Source: Pantoea sp. Ap-967 (GTDB lineage: Bacteria; Pseudomonadota; Gammaproteobacteria; Pseudomonadales; Pseudomonadaceae). From it: a stretch of DNA of 60,938 bases. Every line of letters begins with the position of its first letter. Position 1 is the stretch's first letter. The notes under the pieces are model-generated. The model was given only the letters and a program-made list of their open reading frames with translations, did no database searches and was not told the origin of the DNA. The translations under genes were made by a program, and so were the position numbers. The DNA is taken from assembly GCF_011752565.1 (NCBI RefSeq), contig NZ_VWXK01000036.1:1-60938 (forward strand), given 5' to 3'. Shown piece by piece: positions 9,092 through 17,635 of this stretch.

Positions 9092-10696
9092 TTGGCCAGC
9101 TCGTTGTCGCTGGACGAACGTGCGCTGATTCTGGCACCTGCCCCGCTCGCCATCACCACTTCGCAGATGCTGAGCGATGCAGGTATCGACTGCCTGTGCG
9201 CCAGTGATATCACTAACCTGCAGGCATGCCTGAGCGAGGGCGCGGGCCTGGCCATCATCGCCGAACAGGCCCTGGAAAACGGCGCGGCCGAGCACCTGCA
9301 AGGCTTCATCGCCAGCCAACCCAGCTGGTCGGACCTGCCCATCGTGCTGCTGACCCAAACCCAGGCAGCCGTCGTCTCGCCCACCGACCATGCGCTGGGC
9401 AACCTGACCTTGCTGTGCATGCCTTTCCATACCGAGGACCTGTTGCCGTTGATTCACCTGGCGCTGCGCCACCGGCGCCGGCAGTACCTGGCCCGCGCCC
9501 AGTTATTCAACCTGCAACAGCGCCTGGATGCCCGCAGCCAGGCGGACCACGCCACGGAGCTTGCGCTATACCAAACCCGCAAGATGGAAGCCATCGGCCA
9601 GTTGGCCGGTGGTGTGGCCCACGACTTCAACAACCTGCTGACCAGCATCGGCGGCAGCTTCGAATTGATCGACCGGCGCCTGAAACAGGGGCGCAGCGAC
9701 GGCCTGGACGGCATCCTCAAGCGCGGCCAGGAAGCGGTAGCCCGCGCAGCACGGCTGACCCACCGGTTGTTGGCGTTTTCCTCCCGGCAGTCACTGCACA
9801 GCCAGCGCATCGACCTGCACGCACTGCTGCAGGCGCCACGCCTGCAAGGCCAGATGCTCCACCAGGTGGTACTGAACGTATCGTTGGCCGAAGACCTCTG
9901 GCCAGTGCAGGCCGACGACAGCCAACTGCAGGAAGCGCTGGACAACCTGCTGCTCAACGCCTGCGAAGCCATGCCCAACGGCGGCCTGGTGCGCGTCGAG
10001 GGCAACAACCGGCAGGTCAGTGACCAGCAGTTCAGCGGCGCTACCCTGGCCGGTGGGGACTACGCATGCCTGAGCGTCATCGACGAAGGCCAGGGCATGT
10101 CGCAAAGCACCTTGGAACATGCTTTCGAGCCCTTCTTCAGCACCAAGCCAGTCGGCCAGGGCATCGGCCTGGGCTTGTCGATGGTGTACGGCTTCAGCAA
10201 ACAGTCCCATGGCCATGTGGTACTGAACAGCCAGATTGGCCAGGGCACCCGGGTGGACCTGTACCTGCCGCGGCACCTGGATGCGCCACGAGCGCCTTTG
10301 CCTACGCCAAGCCCGCGGCCCAGCGGCAACGGGCACAACGTGCTGGTGGTCGAGGATGACCCGCATGTGCGCCAGTTGCTGTGCCAGGCCCTGGAAGAAG
10401 ACGGCTTGTCCTGCCGCAGTACTGCCAACGCCGATGAGGCCCTGCAGTGGCTGCGCTCGGCCCAGCCGGTCGACCTGCTGCTGAGCGATGTTGGCCTGCC
10501 TGGCATGAATGGGCGGCAACTGGCGGAAATCGCCCGCACCCTGCGCCCGCAACTGCCCGTGCTGTTCATTACCGGCTATTCGGAAACCGCCATGGCCCGC
10601 GAAGGTTTCCTCGACCCTGGCATGCAACTGATCTGCAAGCCCTTCGAACTTGCGCAATTGCAGGCCCAGGTGGCGCAGATACTGGGCAAGGCCTGA
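9092..10696 (+). CDS. Hybrid sensor histidine kinase (pseudo-REC, HisKA, HATPase, REC)
   Basis: A soluble hybrid kinase of 534 residues. Residues about 1-125 resemble a receiver fold lacking the acidic pocket. A helical linker leads to the H-box (IGQLAGGVAHDFNNLL, His177). The ATPase domain has an N-box (LLNACEAMPNGG) and G-boxes (DEGQGM, GIGLGLSMVYGF). A C-terminal receiver domain carries VVEDDP and phospho-Asp in LLLSDVGLPGMNG. The TTG at 9092 is preferred because AGGAG sits 7 bp upstream. A GTG at 9029 in the same frame would read through two stem-loops and has no clear ribosome site. It ends 6 bp from the convergent paralogous kinase. The signal is unknown. Confidence 0.85.
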   Translation: MASSLSLDERALILAPAPLAITTSQMLSDAGIDCLCASDITNLQACLSEGAGLAIIAEQALENGAAEHLQGFIASQPSWSDLPIVLLTQTQAAVVSPTDHALGNLTLLCMPFHTEDLLPLIHLALRHRRRQYLARAQLFNLQQRLDARSQADHATELALYQTRKMEAIGQLAGGVAHDFNNLLTSIGGSFELIDRRLKQGRSDGLDGILKRGQEAVARAARLTHRLLAFSSRQSLHSQRIDLHALLQAPRLQGQMLHQVVLNVSLAEDLWPVQADDSQLQEALDNLLLNACEAMPNGGLVRVEGNNRQVSDQQFSGATLAGGDYACLSVIDEGQGMSQSTLEHAFEPFFSTKPVGQGIGLGLSMVYGFSKQSHGHVVLNSQIGQGTRVDLYLPRHLDAPRAPLPTPSPRPSGNGHNVLVVEDDPHVRQLLCQALEEDGLSCRSTANADEALQWLRSAQPVDLLLSDVGLPGMNGRQLAEIARTLRPQLPVLFITGYSETAMAREGFLDPGMQLICKPFELAQLQAQVAQILGKA

Positions 10697-10702
10697 GGCC
10701 CC

Positions 10703-12814
10703 TCAGCCCTTCACCATCAGCAGTGCCTGGTTGGCCAGGCTTTGCAGCTGAAACGGCTTGAGCATCAGCGCCGTACCCGGGCTTTCCAGCAATTGCGCTT
10801 CCAAGGGTTGCTCGGTGTAGCCGGTGATGAACAGGATTTTCTGCGAGGGTTCGAGCATGCGCATCGTCCTGGCCAACTGGCGGCCGCTGAACCCGCCAGG
10901 CAAGCCAATGTCGGTGATGACCAGGTCGAAGGGCCCTGCGTGCTGGAAACGCTGCATGGCAGTGTTGGCGTCGGCCACGTCAAACACTTCGAAGCCGCGC
11001 TCACGCAGGTATTCGCGCATCAGGGTGCGCAGGTTGAACTCATCGTCCACCAACAACAGGCGTTGGCCACTGGCCAATGAGATCGCCGGGGCTTGCACGG
11101 CAGGCGCCTGCACGACCTCTTCGAAGCTGCGCGGAAACAACAGGCTGACCACTGTCCCCTGCCCAGGTGTCGACTCGATCCAGACATGGCCACCGGACTG
11201 CCCGACAAACCCATAAACCATCGACAACCCCAAGCCCAAGCCACGCCCCATGGGCTTGGTGGTGAAAAACGGCTCGAAGGCCTTGGCGATGTCCTGGGCC
11301 GGCATGCCATGGCCAGTGTCCAGCACTTCCAGGGCCACGTAGTCACCCGGCGGCAAGCCGTTGCCATCTGGAAACGGGGTGGCCAGGCGCCGGTTGATGG
11401 TGCGGATCGTCAGCTCGCCACAGCCCAGGCACGCCTCACGGGCATTGGCGCACAGGTTGACCAGGGCATTCTCCAGCTGGCTGGCGTCCAGGAAAACCGC
11501 CCAGGGCTGTACGTCCAGCTCCCAGATCAGGCGCATTTCGGCCCCTAGGGCCTGCTGCAGCAACGAACCCATATCGGTCAGTTGCCGGTTCAGTTCAAGT
11601 ACCTTGGGCGCCAGCGGCTGGTAGCGGGAGAAGGTCAGCAGCCGATGGGTGAGGTTCATGGCACGCTGCACCGAATCACTGGCCAGCTCCACATAGTGCT
11701 CGATGCGCTCCGTGCGCCCCTGGGCGATGCGCCGCTGCAGCATTTCAAGGCTTCCGGCGATGCCCGACAGCAGGTTGTTCATTTCATGGGCCATGCCCCC
11801 TGCCAGCTGGCCGACCGATTCCAGGCGCTGCGCGTCACGCAGCCATTCCTGGGAATGGCGCTGGGCCTCTTCGCGCTCGGCACTGATATCCCGGCCAACG
11901 GCGGTCAGCAGCAAACCATCGAAGTTGGCCGTCCAGTTGAACCAACGGTAGTGGCCGTCCGCATGGCGCAGGCGGGTTTCCAGCTGGCCGGCGCCCTCGC
12001 CACGGGTGAATTCGAGCGCCGCCACTTCCACTTCGGCCCGGTCCGCCGGGTGCACCAGCGCCAGGATCGAGGTGTCCCGCACCTGGTCCTCCTGCCAACC
12101 AAGAATCCGCTGCCAGGCGGGGTTTGCGGCCTGGATCTTAAGGTCGGTGGTGACCACCAGCATGGCGTCGCGCGACAACTTCCACATCTGCTCGCGGTCG
12201 GCCATGTAGCGGTGGATCTGCCCCTCGAAGGCCAGCGCCTGGTCGCGCCAGCGGGCGTGCGCATCGACGCTGTCGGTGGTGTCGATCACCGTGTGCAGAA
12301 ACCCTGCGACTTCATTCATTTCGTCACGAATGGGCGTATAACTGAAGGCATACCAGGCAGGCCCAACGGCGTTCGGCGATGCAATCAGCACGGGTTGCGC
12401 CTCGACAAAATTGGCGCTGCCGGCCAAGGCTTTGTACACCCACGGCCCGATGCTCTGCCAATGCTGCTGCCACAGCGTATCGAAGTGCTGGCCCAGCACC
12501 GTGCCGGGGCTGTCGAGCAGCGCCAGGTAACCGGCATTATGGATAACCGTCATGTCGGGGCCCCACACCACAGCGCTGGGAAACGGCGACATCAGCATCA
12601 TGTCGACCGCGATGCGCAGTGAAGCACGCCATTGCGGCAACGGCCCAAGGCTGGTCGTGCTCCAGTCATGCTGGGCAATGAGCTCGCCCATGCCGCCCCT
12701 CGTGGTGCGGGAGCTGTCGTGGCGCCCGCCCGAGGGCGAGCGCACGTGTGGAGTGTGCCTGGCGACCAATCTCGTGACTCCAGCGTTGCCCAGGGGAAAA
12801 TCCGTTTCGCGCAT
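10703..12814 (-). CDS. PAS-domain hybrid sensor histidine kinase
   Basis: A cytoplasmic hybrid kinase of about 703 residues. An N-terminal PAS-like region (HDWSTTSLGPLPQW onward) and a second PAS domain (AMLVVTTDLKIQAANPAW) precede the H-box SVGQLAGGMAHEMNNLLSG. Then come HATPase motifs (GRGLGLGLSMVYGF) and a receiver with LLLVDDE and phospho-Asp in LVITDIGLPGG. The ATG at 12814 gives MRETDFPLG, matching how relatives begin. About 30 unusual residues then separate it from RGGMGELI, and an ATG at 12691 with GAGGGG upstream is an alternative start giving 662 residues. Kinase and receiver domains are clearly paralogous to those of the convergent gene. Confidence 0.85.
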   Translation of the reverse strand: MRETDFPLGNAGVTRLVARHTPHVRSPSGGRHDSSRTTRGGMGELIAQHDWSTTSLGPLPQWRASLRIAVDMMLMSPFPSAVVWGPDMTVIHNAGYLALLDSPGTVLGQHFDTLWQQHWQSIGPWVYKALAGSANFVEAQPVLIASPNAVGPAWYAFSYTPIRDEMNEVAGFLHTVIDTTDSVDAHARWRDQALAFEGQIHRYMADREQMWKLSRDAMLVVTTDLKIQAANPAWQRILGWQEDQVRDTSILALVHPADRAEVEVAALEFTRGEGAGQLETRLRHADGHYRWFNWTANFDGLLLTAVGRDISAEREEAQRHSQEWLRDAQRLESVGQLAGGMAHEMNNLLSGIAGSLEMLQRRIAQGRTERIEHYVELASDSVQRAMNLTHRLLTFSRYQPLAPKVLELNRQLTDMGSLLQQALGAEMRLIWELDVQPWAVFLDASQLENALVNLCANAREACLGCGELTIRTINRRLATPFPDGNGLPPGDYVALEVLDTGHGMPAQDIAKAFEPFFTTKPMGRGLGLGLSMVYGFVGQSGGHVWIESTPGQGTVVSLLFPRSFEEVVQAPAVQAPAISLASGQRLLLVDDEFNLRTLMREYLRERGFEVFDVADANTAMQRFQHAGPFDLVITDIGLPGGFSGRQLARTMRMLEPSQKILFITGYTEQPLEAQLLESPGTALMLKPFQLQSLANQALLMVKG

Positions 12815-13000
12815 CTTCGGCTGCACGGCGTGGGGCCTCCCCCACCCTGGGGCACGAACCCCGGATCGCGAAGCTGCTTCGAGCAACACTAGCACAGCGC
12901 CCGCCGCCGCATGGCGCGCGCGCTATCGGCAGCTATGCTGATGAGGTTTTTCCCGCGCCATGGAACGACTGTCCCCTTAACTGCTGATGGGAGCGTGGTG

Positions 13001-13684
13001 ATGAGCAAGAAAATTCTGGTAGTGGTCACCAACACGGCCAAGTATCCCTCCCTGAAGCGGGCAACGGGCCTGTGGCTGGGGGAAGCGGTGCATTTTGTCG
13101 AGCCGGTGCAAAAAGCCGGGTACGCCGTGGATTTCGTCAGCCCCAACGGCGGCTACGTGCCGATCGACCCGCACAGCCTGCAGATGGCGCCTGACCTGGA
13201 CTGGCAATGGTATGACGACCAGGCCTTCATGAGCCGCCTGGGCGCTACTTTGAGCCCCGGCCGGGTCAAGGCCGAAGACTACGACGCCATCTACTACACC
13301 GGCGGCCATGGCGTGATGTTCGACTTCCCCGACAACGCCCCCCTGCAGGAACTGGCGCGCAAAATCTTCGAACGCAACGGCATCGTCGCTGCCGTGTGCC
13401 ACGGTGTGGCCGGCCTGCTGAACATCAAGCTCAGCGACAACAGCCTGCTGCTCAAGGACCGCCAGGTGACCGGTTTCTCCAACACCGAGGAGAAGCTGAT
13501 CGAGCTGGACAAAGTAGTGCCCTTTCTGACCGAAAACGAACTGGTGGCCCGCGGCGGGCACTACAGCAAGGACGATGATCCGTGGAAACCTTTCGTGGTC
13601 GGCGATGGCCGGCTGTTCACGGGCCAGAATCCCGCCTCGACCGGTGTGCTGGCCGAACGGGTGCTCCAGGCGCTGCAAAAGTAA
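13001..13684 (+). CDS. DJ-1/PfpI family protein (type 1 glutamine amidotransferase-like)
   Basis: A 227-residue cytoplasmic protein of the DJ-1/ThiJ/PfpI superfamily, closest in layout to Hsp31-like glyoxalase III proteins. The nucleophile elbow AVCHGVAG places the reactive Cys at 133, the upstream GGHG (101-104) is the oxyanion loop, and Glu28 in LWLGEAVHF is the usual supporting acid. The ATG at 13001 follows GGGAG by 7 bp. Likely roles are methylglyoxal detoxification or chaperone/deglycase activity. It is preceded by the divergent hybrid kinase, from which it is separated by about 190 bp. Confidence 0.83.
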   Translation: MSKKILVVVTNTAKYPSLKRATGLWLGEAVHFVEPVQKAGYAVDFVSPNGGYVPIDPHSLQMAPDLDWQWYDDQAFMSRLGATLSPGRVKAEDYDAIYYTGGHGVMFDFPDNAPLQELARKIFERNGIVAAVCHGVAGLLNIKLSDNSLLLKDRQVTGFSNTEEKLIELDKVVPFLTENELVARGGHYSKDDDPWKPFVVGDGRLFTGQNPASTGVLAERVLQALQK

Positions 13685-13719
13685 CGGCTCCTACGAGCGG
13701 GTATTGCTAATCCCACGCC

Positions 13720-13751
13720 CTTCACGGCCTAGGATGACAGTAGCCGTGAAG
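13720..13751. promoter_or_regulatory. 9-bp inverted repeat upstream of the CSS gene
   Basis: CTTCACGGC (13720-13728) and GCCGTGAAG (13743-13751) are exact inverted repeats with a 14-bp spacer, 66 bp before the CSS-domain gene and 36 bp after the PfpI-like gene. There is no T-run, so it could be an operator or a weak terminator. Confidence 0.4.
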
Positions 13752-13816
13752 CTTGATCCGTAGGCTCTCCATTCGACTGCCCACCACGGGCAAATCGGTC
13801 CAATGGAGCGTTGCTC

Positions 13817-14638
13817 ATGTCCAGAATGAGAAATACAGGCTACGGCGCAATGAAGCTGGTGTTGATACTGGCGATCAGTTCGCTGCCCGTGGGGGCAGGG
13901 CTCCTGGTCATGGAGTACCAGCAAGCCAAAAAGCTTGAGGGCATTGCCCAGGATTCGGTGCAAGAAGCCATTCATTCCGTGGACTTGGCACTCGACCGCA
14001 TTCACGCCTCGGCGCTCACGGCGCTGCCGTTGGCCGGTAGGGCATGCGAGGGCGTGCGGGGCCGCCTGGTCGATCAGGTGGTAAAAGCCCCGCACCTTCG
14101 GTCACTGGCATTGACCGAAGGCAGCCAGGTGTACTGCAGCTCCAAACAAACCCGTCATATGATCCATAGCAAACTTGAAGACGCGAACCAAGCCTTCGGC
14201 CTGTTACTAAACCCACCTTCAATGCCCGAATCGGTGTTGCTCGCCTACCAACTGCGCGAAAACAGCCAGGGCGTCATTGCAACGACCTACGACCTGATCC
14301 TGCGCAATGAGCTGCGGGCGTTTCGCACAGGCCTGACGATCGTGCTGGAGTTCGGCGACCAGTACATCTGGTCCGACGGCGACAGCCGCGATGCCGAACG
14401 TCCATCACAGGTGGAGTATTTCAAAAAGGGGGTTTCGGCGAAGTATGGCTATGTGGTCAAGGCAGGTTATGCAGAAGGTTATGCCGCGCGTGAAGCGCGC
14501 CAGACCATGAGGCAACTGCTGCCCGCCCTTTCACTGATCGGAGTCACGACCGGCGCCATCGCCTACTGGGGGCTGTTCAAACTGCGCGGCAACCGCGGTA
14601 TGTACCGCCGCCCACTGACGGCGGCACGTAACGCTTAG
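13817..14638 (+). CDS. CSS-motif periplasmic sensor protein lacking an EAL domain
   Basis: A 273-residue membrane protein with an N-terminal helix (MKLVLILAISSLPVGAGLLV), a periplasmic domain and a second helix near residues 232-250, then only about 20 cytoplasmic residues. The periplasmic part has Cys77 in LAGRACEG and the CSS motif at 107-109 (VYCSS). These are the two cysteines whose redox state controls CSS-EAL phosphodiesterases such as E. coli PdeC. The usual C-terminal EAL domain is absent and the gene ends normally. GGAG lies 8 bp before the ATG. It is convergent with hpd and their stop codons overlap. It may modulate the CSS-EAL protein encoded at 16014-17600 by hetero-association; that is inference. 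Confidence 0.82.
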   Translation: MSRMRNTGYGAMKLVLILAISSLPVGAGLLVMEYQQAKKLEGIAQDSVQEAIHSVDLALDRIHASALTALPLAGRACEGVRGRLVDQVVKAPHLRSLALTEGSQVYCSSKQTRHMIHSKLEDANQAFGLLLNPPSMPESVLLAYQLRENSQGVIATTYDLILRNELRAFRTGLTIVLEFGDQYIWSDGDSRDAERPSQVEYFKKGVSAKYGYVVKAGYAEGYAAREARQTMRQLLPALSLIGVTTGAIAYWGLFKLRGNRGMYRRPLTAARNA

Positions 14639-15711
14639 TCGGCGTTCAGCACGCCACGGCGAACCTGATCGCGCTCAATCGACTCGAACAGCGCCTTGAA
14701 GTTGCCCTCGCCAAAGCCGTCATCGCCCTTGCGCTGGATGAACTCGAAGAACACCGGCCCAAGTAGGGTTTCCGAGAAAATCTGCAACAGCAGGCGCTGG
14801 TCGCCCGGTTCCGAGGCGCCGTCGAGCAGAATGCCGCGGGCCTGCAGTTGGTCGACCGGCTCACCGTGGCCCGGCAAGCGCTCTTCGAGCATTTCATAGT
14901 AGGTTTGCGGCGGTGCGGTCATGAAGCGCATGCCCAAGCCCTTGAGCGCGTCCCACGTCTTGAGCAAGTCATCGGTCAGGAAGGCGACGTGCTGAATGCC
15001 CTCACCGTTGAATTGCATCAGGAACTCTTCGATCTGGCCAGCGCCCTTGGACGACTCTTCGTTGAGCGGGATGCGAATCATGCCATCCGGTGCGGTCATG
15101 GCCTTGGAGGTAAGGCCGGTGTACTCACCCTTGATGTCGAAGTAGCGGATTTCGCGGAAGTTGAACAGTTTCTCGTAGAACCCGGCCCAGTAGGCCATGC
15201 GCCCGCGATACACGTTGTGGGTCAGGTGGTCGATGATTTTCAGGCCCGCCCCAACCGGGTTGCGGTCAACGCCTTCAATGAAATTGAAGTCGATGTCGTA
15301 GATCGAGCTGCCTTCTTCGTAACGGTCGATCAAGTACAGCGGCGCACCGCCAATGCCCTTGATGGCCGGCAGGCGCAGTTCCATCGGGCCGGTTTCGATG
15401 TCCACCGGCTGGGCGCCCAGTTCCAGGGCGCGGGCGTAGGCTTCATGGGCGTTGCGCACACGGAAGGCCATGCCACACACCGATGGCCCATGCTCAGCGG
15501 CGAAATACGAGGCGATGCTTTTGGGTTCGTTGTTGAGGATCAGGTTGATGCCGCCCTGGCGATACAGGTGCACATCCTTGGAACGGTGGGTGGCCACCTT
15601 GGTGAAGCCAAGTATCTGGAACACCGGCTCAAGCACACCTGGGGTGGGAGAAGCCAGTTCAATGAATTCGAAGCCCATCAGGCCCATTGGATTGTCGAAG
15701 ATATCAGCCAT
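14635..15711 (-). CDS. hpd: 4-hydroxyphenylpyruvate dioxygenase
   Basis: Converts 4-hydroxyphenylpyruvate and O2 to homogentisate and CO2, the second step of tyrosine breakdown and the entry to pyomelanin. At 358 residues it has the bacterial length, with two vicinal-oxygen-chelate domains. The Fe(II) ligands are visible as His162 (IIDHLTHN), His241 (GIQHVAFLT) and Glu323 (PVFFEFIQRKG). The C-terminal GFGEGNFKALFESIE gate helix is intact. It is convergent with the CSS gene (stop codons overlap) and divergent from the CSS-EAL gene. No tyrosine transaminase or hmg genes are nearby, so it is a stand-alone unit. Confidence 0.96.
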   Translation of the reverse strand: MADIFDNPMGLMGFEFIELASPTPGVLEPVFQILGFTKVATHRSKDVHLYRQGGINLILNNEPKSIASYFAAEHGPSVCGMAFRVRNAHEAYARALELGAQPVDIETGPMELRLPAIKGIGGAPLYLIDRYEEGSSIYDIDFNFIEGVDRNPVGAGLKIIDHLTHNVYRGRMAYWAGFYEKLFNFREIRYFDIKGEYTGLTSKAMTAPDGMIRIPLNEESSKGAGQIEEFLMQFNGEGIQHVAFLTDDLLKTWDALKGLGMRFMTAPPQTYYEMLEERLPGHGEPVDQLQARGILLDGASEPGDQRLLLQIFSETLLGPVFFEFIQRKGDDGFGEGNFKALFESIERDQVRRGVLNAD

Positions 15712-15898
15712 GTTCGTGTCCTCATCTGCAGCGAAATATTAGTGAATACGCGGGATGTGGAAGGACGATGGCGGTGAGCACGGGATACCGCGCACGCTGC
15801 GGGCGAGGAAGTCACCAATGATCAGCTTGAACCCATGGTATGTCATATGGACCCATTCTCGGTGGGGTTGTCCCTTCGCGTGGGAAGGGGCTTATTGT

Positions 15899-15931
15899 TG
15901 TATTCGTAAATCGATTCTACATTGCGTAAAT
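15899..15931. promoter_or_regulatory. Tandem CGTAAAT repeats between hpd and the CSS-EAL gene
   Basis: CGTAAAT occurs at 15905-15911 and again at 15925-15931, exactly 20 bp apart, with similar left flanks (TGTATT and TACATTG). Two half-sites on one helical face suit an AraC-type or other activator. The 15712-16013 gap holds no gene; it is AT-richer than its surroundings and must contain the divergent promoters of hpd and the phosphodiesterase. Confidence 0.4.
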
Positions 15932-16013
15932 TACTTTGTCGCGTTTTTGTTGGTTGCCAGGGCTGGCAAACGGCTATCCTCTGCACAGTAACCCTCATCA
16001 AGACTAGGCCAGC

Positions 16014-17600
16014 ATGCCCCTTACGGTAAAACGCCCAGCCCGATTGAGCTGGCGCAGCCTATTGCCCTGGGTCGTTGGCATCCTGCCGGTGGCCTGTGGC
16101 CTCACGGTGATGCACTGGCAGATCGAGCGCGAGCTGCGCGCCAGCAGCCAGGCCACCACGCGGCAGGTGGTGGAACATGTGGAACATATTCTCGACAACC
16201 TCGCCAACGCCGCCCAGGTGCTATTGCCACTGGCCGGCAGCCCTTGCGAGCCCGTCCAACTGACCCTGCGCAGCCAGGTGACGCGCAACGCCTTCGTGCG
16301 TTCGACCAACCTGTTCCGCGACAACACCCTGTATTGCTCGTCGCTGTTCGGCGATTTCGACGAGCCGGTCGACGTCAACGACTACACCGACGGCCACCTG
16401 TGGTTGATGGACGGCAACTCGGTAACCCCTGGCCACCCCTTGCTGGTTTATCGCCTCAGCGACGGTGCCCGTGGCGCCATCAGCACCGTCGATGGCGACC
16501 ACCTGGTGACTGCCCTGCGCCTGATCGGCCCCAACGAGCAGCTGCAACTGCGGGTGGGCAATGCCTGGCTGGGCCAGGATGGCAAGGTACATGCCGGGGC
16601 CCCAGCCCCGGCGGCCACGGCCGACGTGACCCTGGGCTCGACCCGTTACCCGTTCAGCGTGCACGGTGGCTACGCCGCCGACAAACCGGCACAGCTGCTG
16701 CGCAGCCAGTACCCGGCGCTGCTCAGCCTGTTGCTGGTGCTGGGCGTTGTCGCCGCGGGCGTATGCCGCTGGCAGATCCGCCGCGCCAGCTCGCCCAGCG
16801 CCGAGCTGCAGCGGGCGCTGGAGGCCGATGAGTTCCTGCCCTACTTCCAGCCGGTGGTGCGCAAGGGCGATTATCGCTGGGCCGGTGCCGAAGTGCTGAT
16901 GCGCTGGAACCACCCGCGCGAGGGCCTGGTGCGCCCCGACCTGTTCATCCCCTACGCCGAGCACAGCGGGCAGATCGTCGCCATGACCCGGGCATTGATG
17001 CTGCATACCGCGCAGAGCCTGGCGCCGTACACGGCGCTGCTGGAGGACGGCTTCCACATCGGCGTCAACATCACCGCCGACCATTGCCGCGACCTGACCC
17101 TGCTCGACGACTGCCAGACCTTCCTCCAGCACTTCCCGCCCGGCCGCGTGCGGCTGACCCTGGAGCTGACCGAACGCAAGCTGATCGAACCCACGCCCAT
17201 TGCCCTGGAGTTGTTCGAAAAGCTCCATGCCATGGGCGTGATGATCGCCCTGGACGACTTCGGCACCGGCCAGTCGAGCCTCAACTACCTGCGCCAGTTC
17301 AAGGTCGACTACCTGAAGATCGACCAAAGCTTCGTCGCCATGATCGGCGGCGATGCCCTGTCACAGCATATTCTCGACAGCATCATCGAGCTGTCTGCCA
17401 AGCTGGGCCTGGGTATCGTCGCCGAGGGTGTGGAAACCGAGGTGCAGCGCGACTACCTGGCCCAGCACGGGGTGGACTTCCAGCAAGGCTACCTGTTCGG
17501 CCGGCCAATGCCGGCAGATGCCTTTCTGCAGGCCCTGGCCGCCCAGCCGGGTGCTGCGCGGTTGCCGCAAGGCGCGCCCCCTGAGATCATGCGCGGCTGA
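16014..17600 (+). CDS. CSS-EAL c-di-GMP phosphodiesterase
   Basis: A membrane-bound enzyme of 528 residues that should hydrolyse cyclic di-GMP to pGpG. Helix one spans about residues 15-33. The periplasmic CSS domain has Cys78 and CSS at 108-110 (LYCSS), and a second helix lies near 235-252. The EAL domain follows with all main motifs: AEVLMRW (Glu293), NIT, ELTE, DDFGTG, KIDQSF, EGVET and QGYLFGRP. The catalytic set appears complete, so the enzyme is probably active. By analogy with PdeC, a periplasmic disulfide (DsbA-dependent) would hold it inactive and reduction would activate it. It is followed 35 bp later by the RarD-like gene. Confidence 0.9.
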   Translation: MPLTVKRPARLSWRSLLPWVVGILPVACGLTVMHWQIERELRASSQATTRQVVEHVEHILDNLANAAQVLLPLAGSPCEPVQLTLRSQVTRNAFVRSTNLFRDNTLYCSSLFGDFDEPVDVNDYTDGHLWLMDGNSVTPGHPLLVYRLSDGARGAISTVDGDHLVTALRLIGPNEQLQLRVGNAWLGQDGKVHAGAPAPAATADVTLGSTRYPFSVHGGYAADKPAQLLRSQYPALLSLLLVLGVVAAGVCRWQIRRASSPSAELQRALEADEFLPYFQPVVRKGDYRWAGAEVLMRWNHPREGLVRPDLFIPYAEHSGQIVAMTRALMLHTAQSLAPYTALLEDGFHIGVNITADHCRDLTLLDDCQTFLQHFPPGRVRLTLELTERKLIEPTPIALELFEKLHAMGVMIALDDFGTGQSSLNYLRQFKVDYLKIDQSFVAMIGGDALSQHILDSIIELSAKLGLGIVAEGVETEVQRDYLAQHGVDFQQGYLFGRPMPADAFLQALAAQPGAARLPQGAPPEIMRG

Positions 17601-17635
17601 TTTATCCGCTCACTCCCCCGTTATCCGAGGCATTC

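Noticed and set aside
15755..15991. 78-codon open frame between hpd and the CSS-EAL gene
   Set aside because: No ribosome site, no family, and it spans the divergent promoter region.
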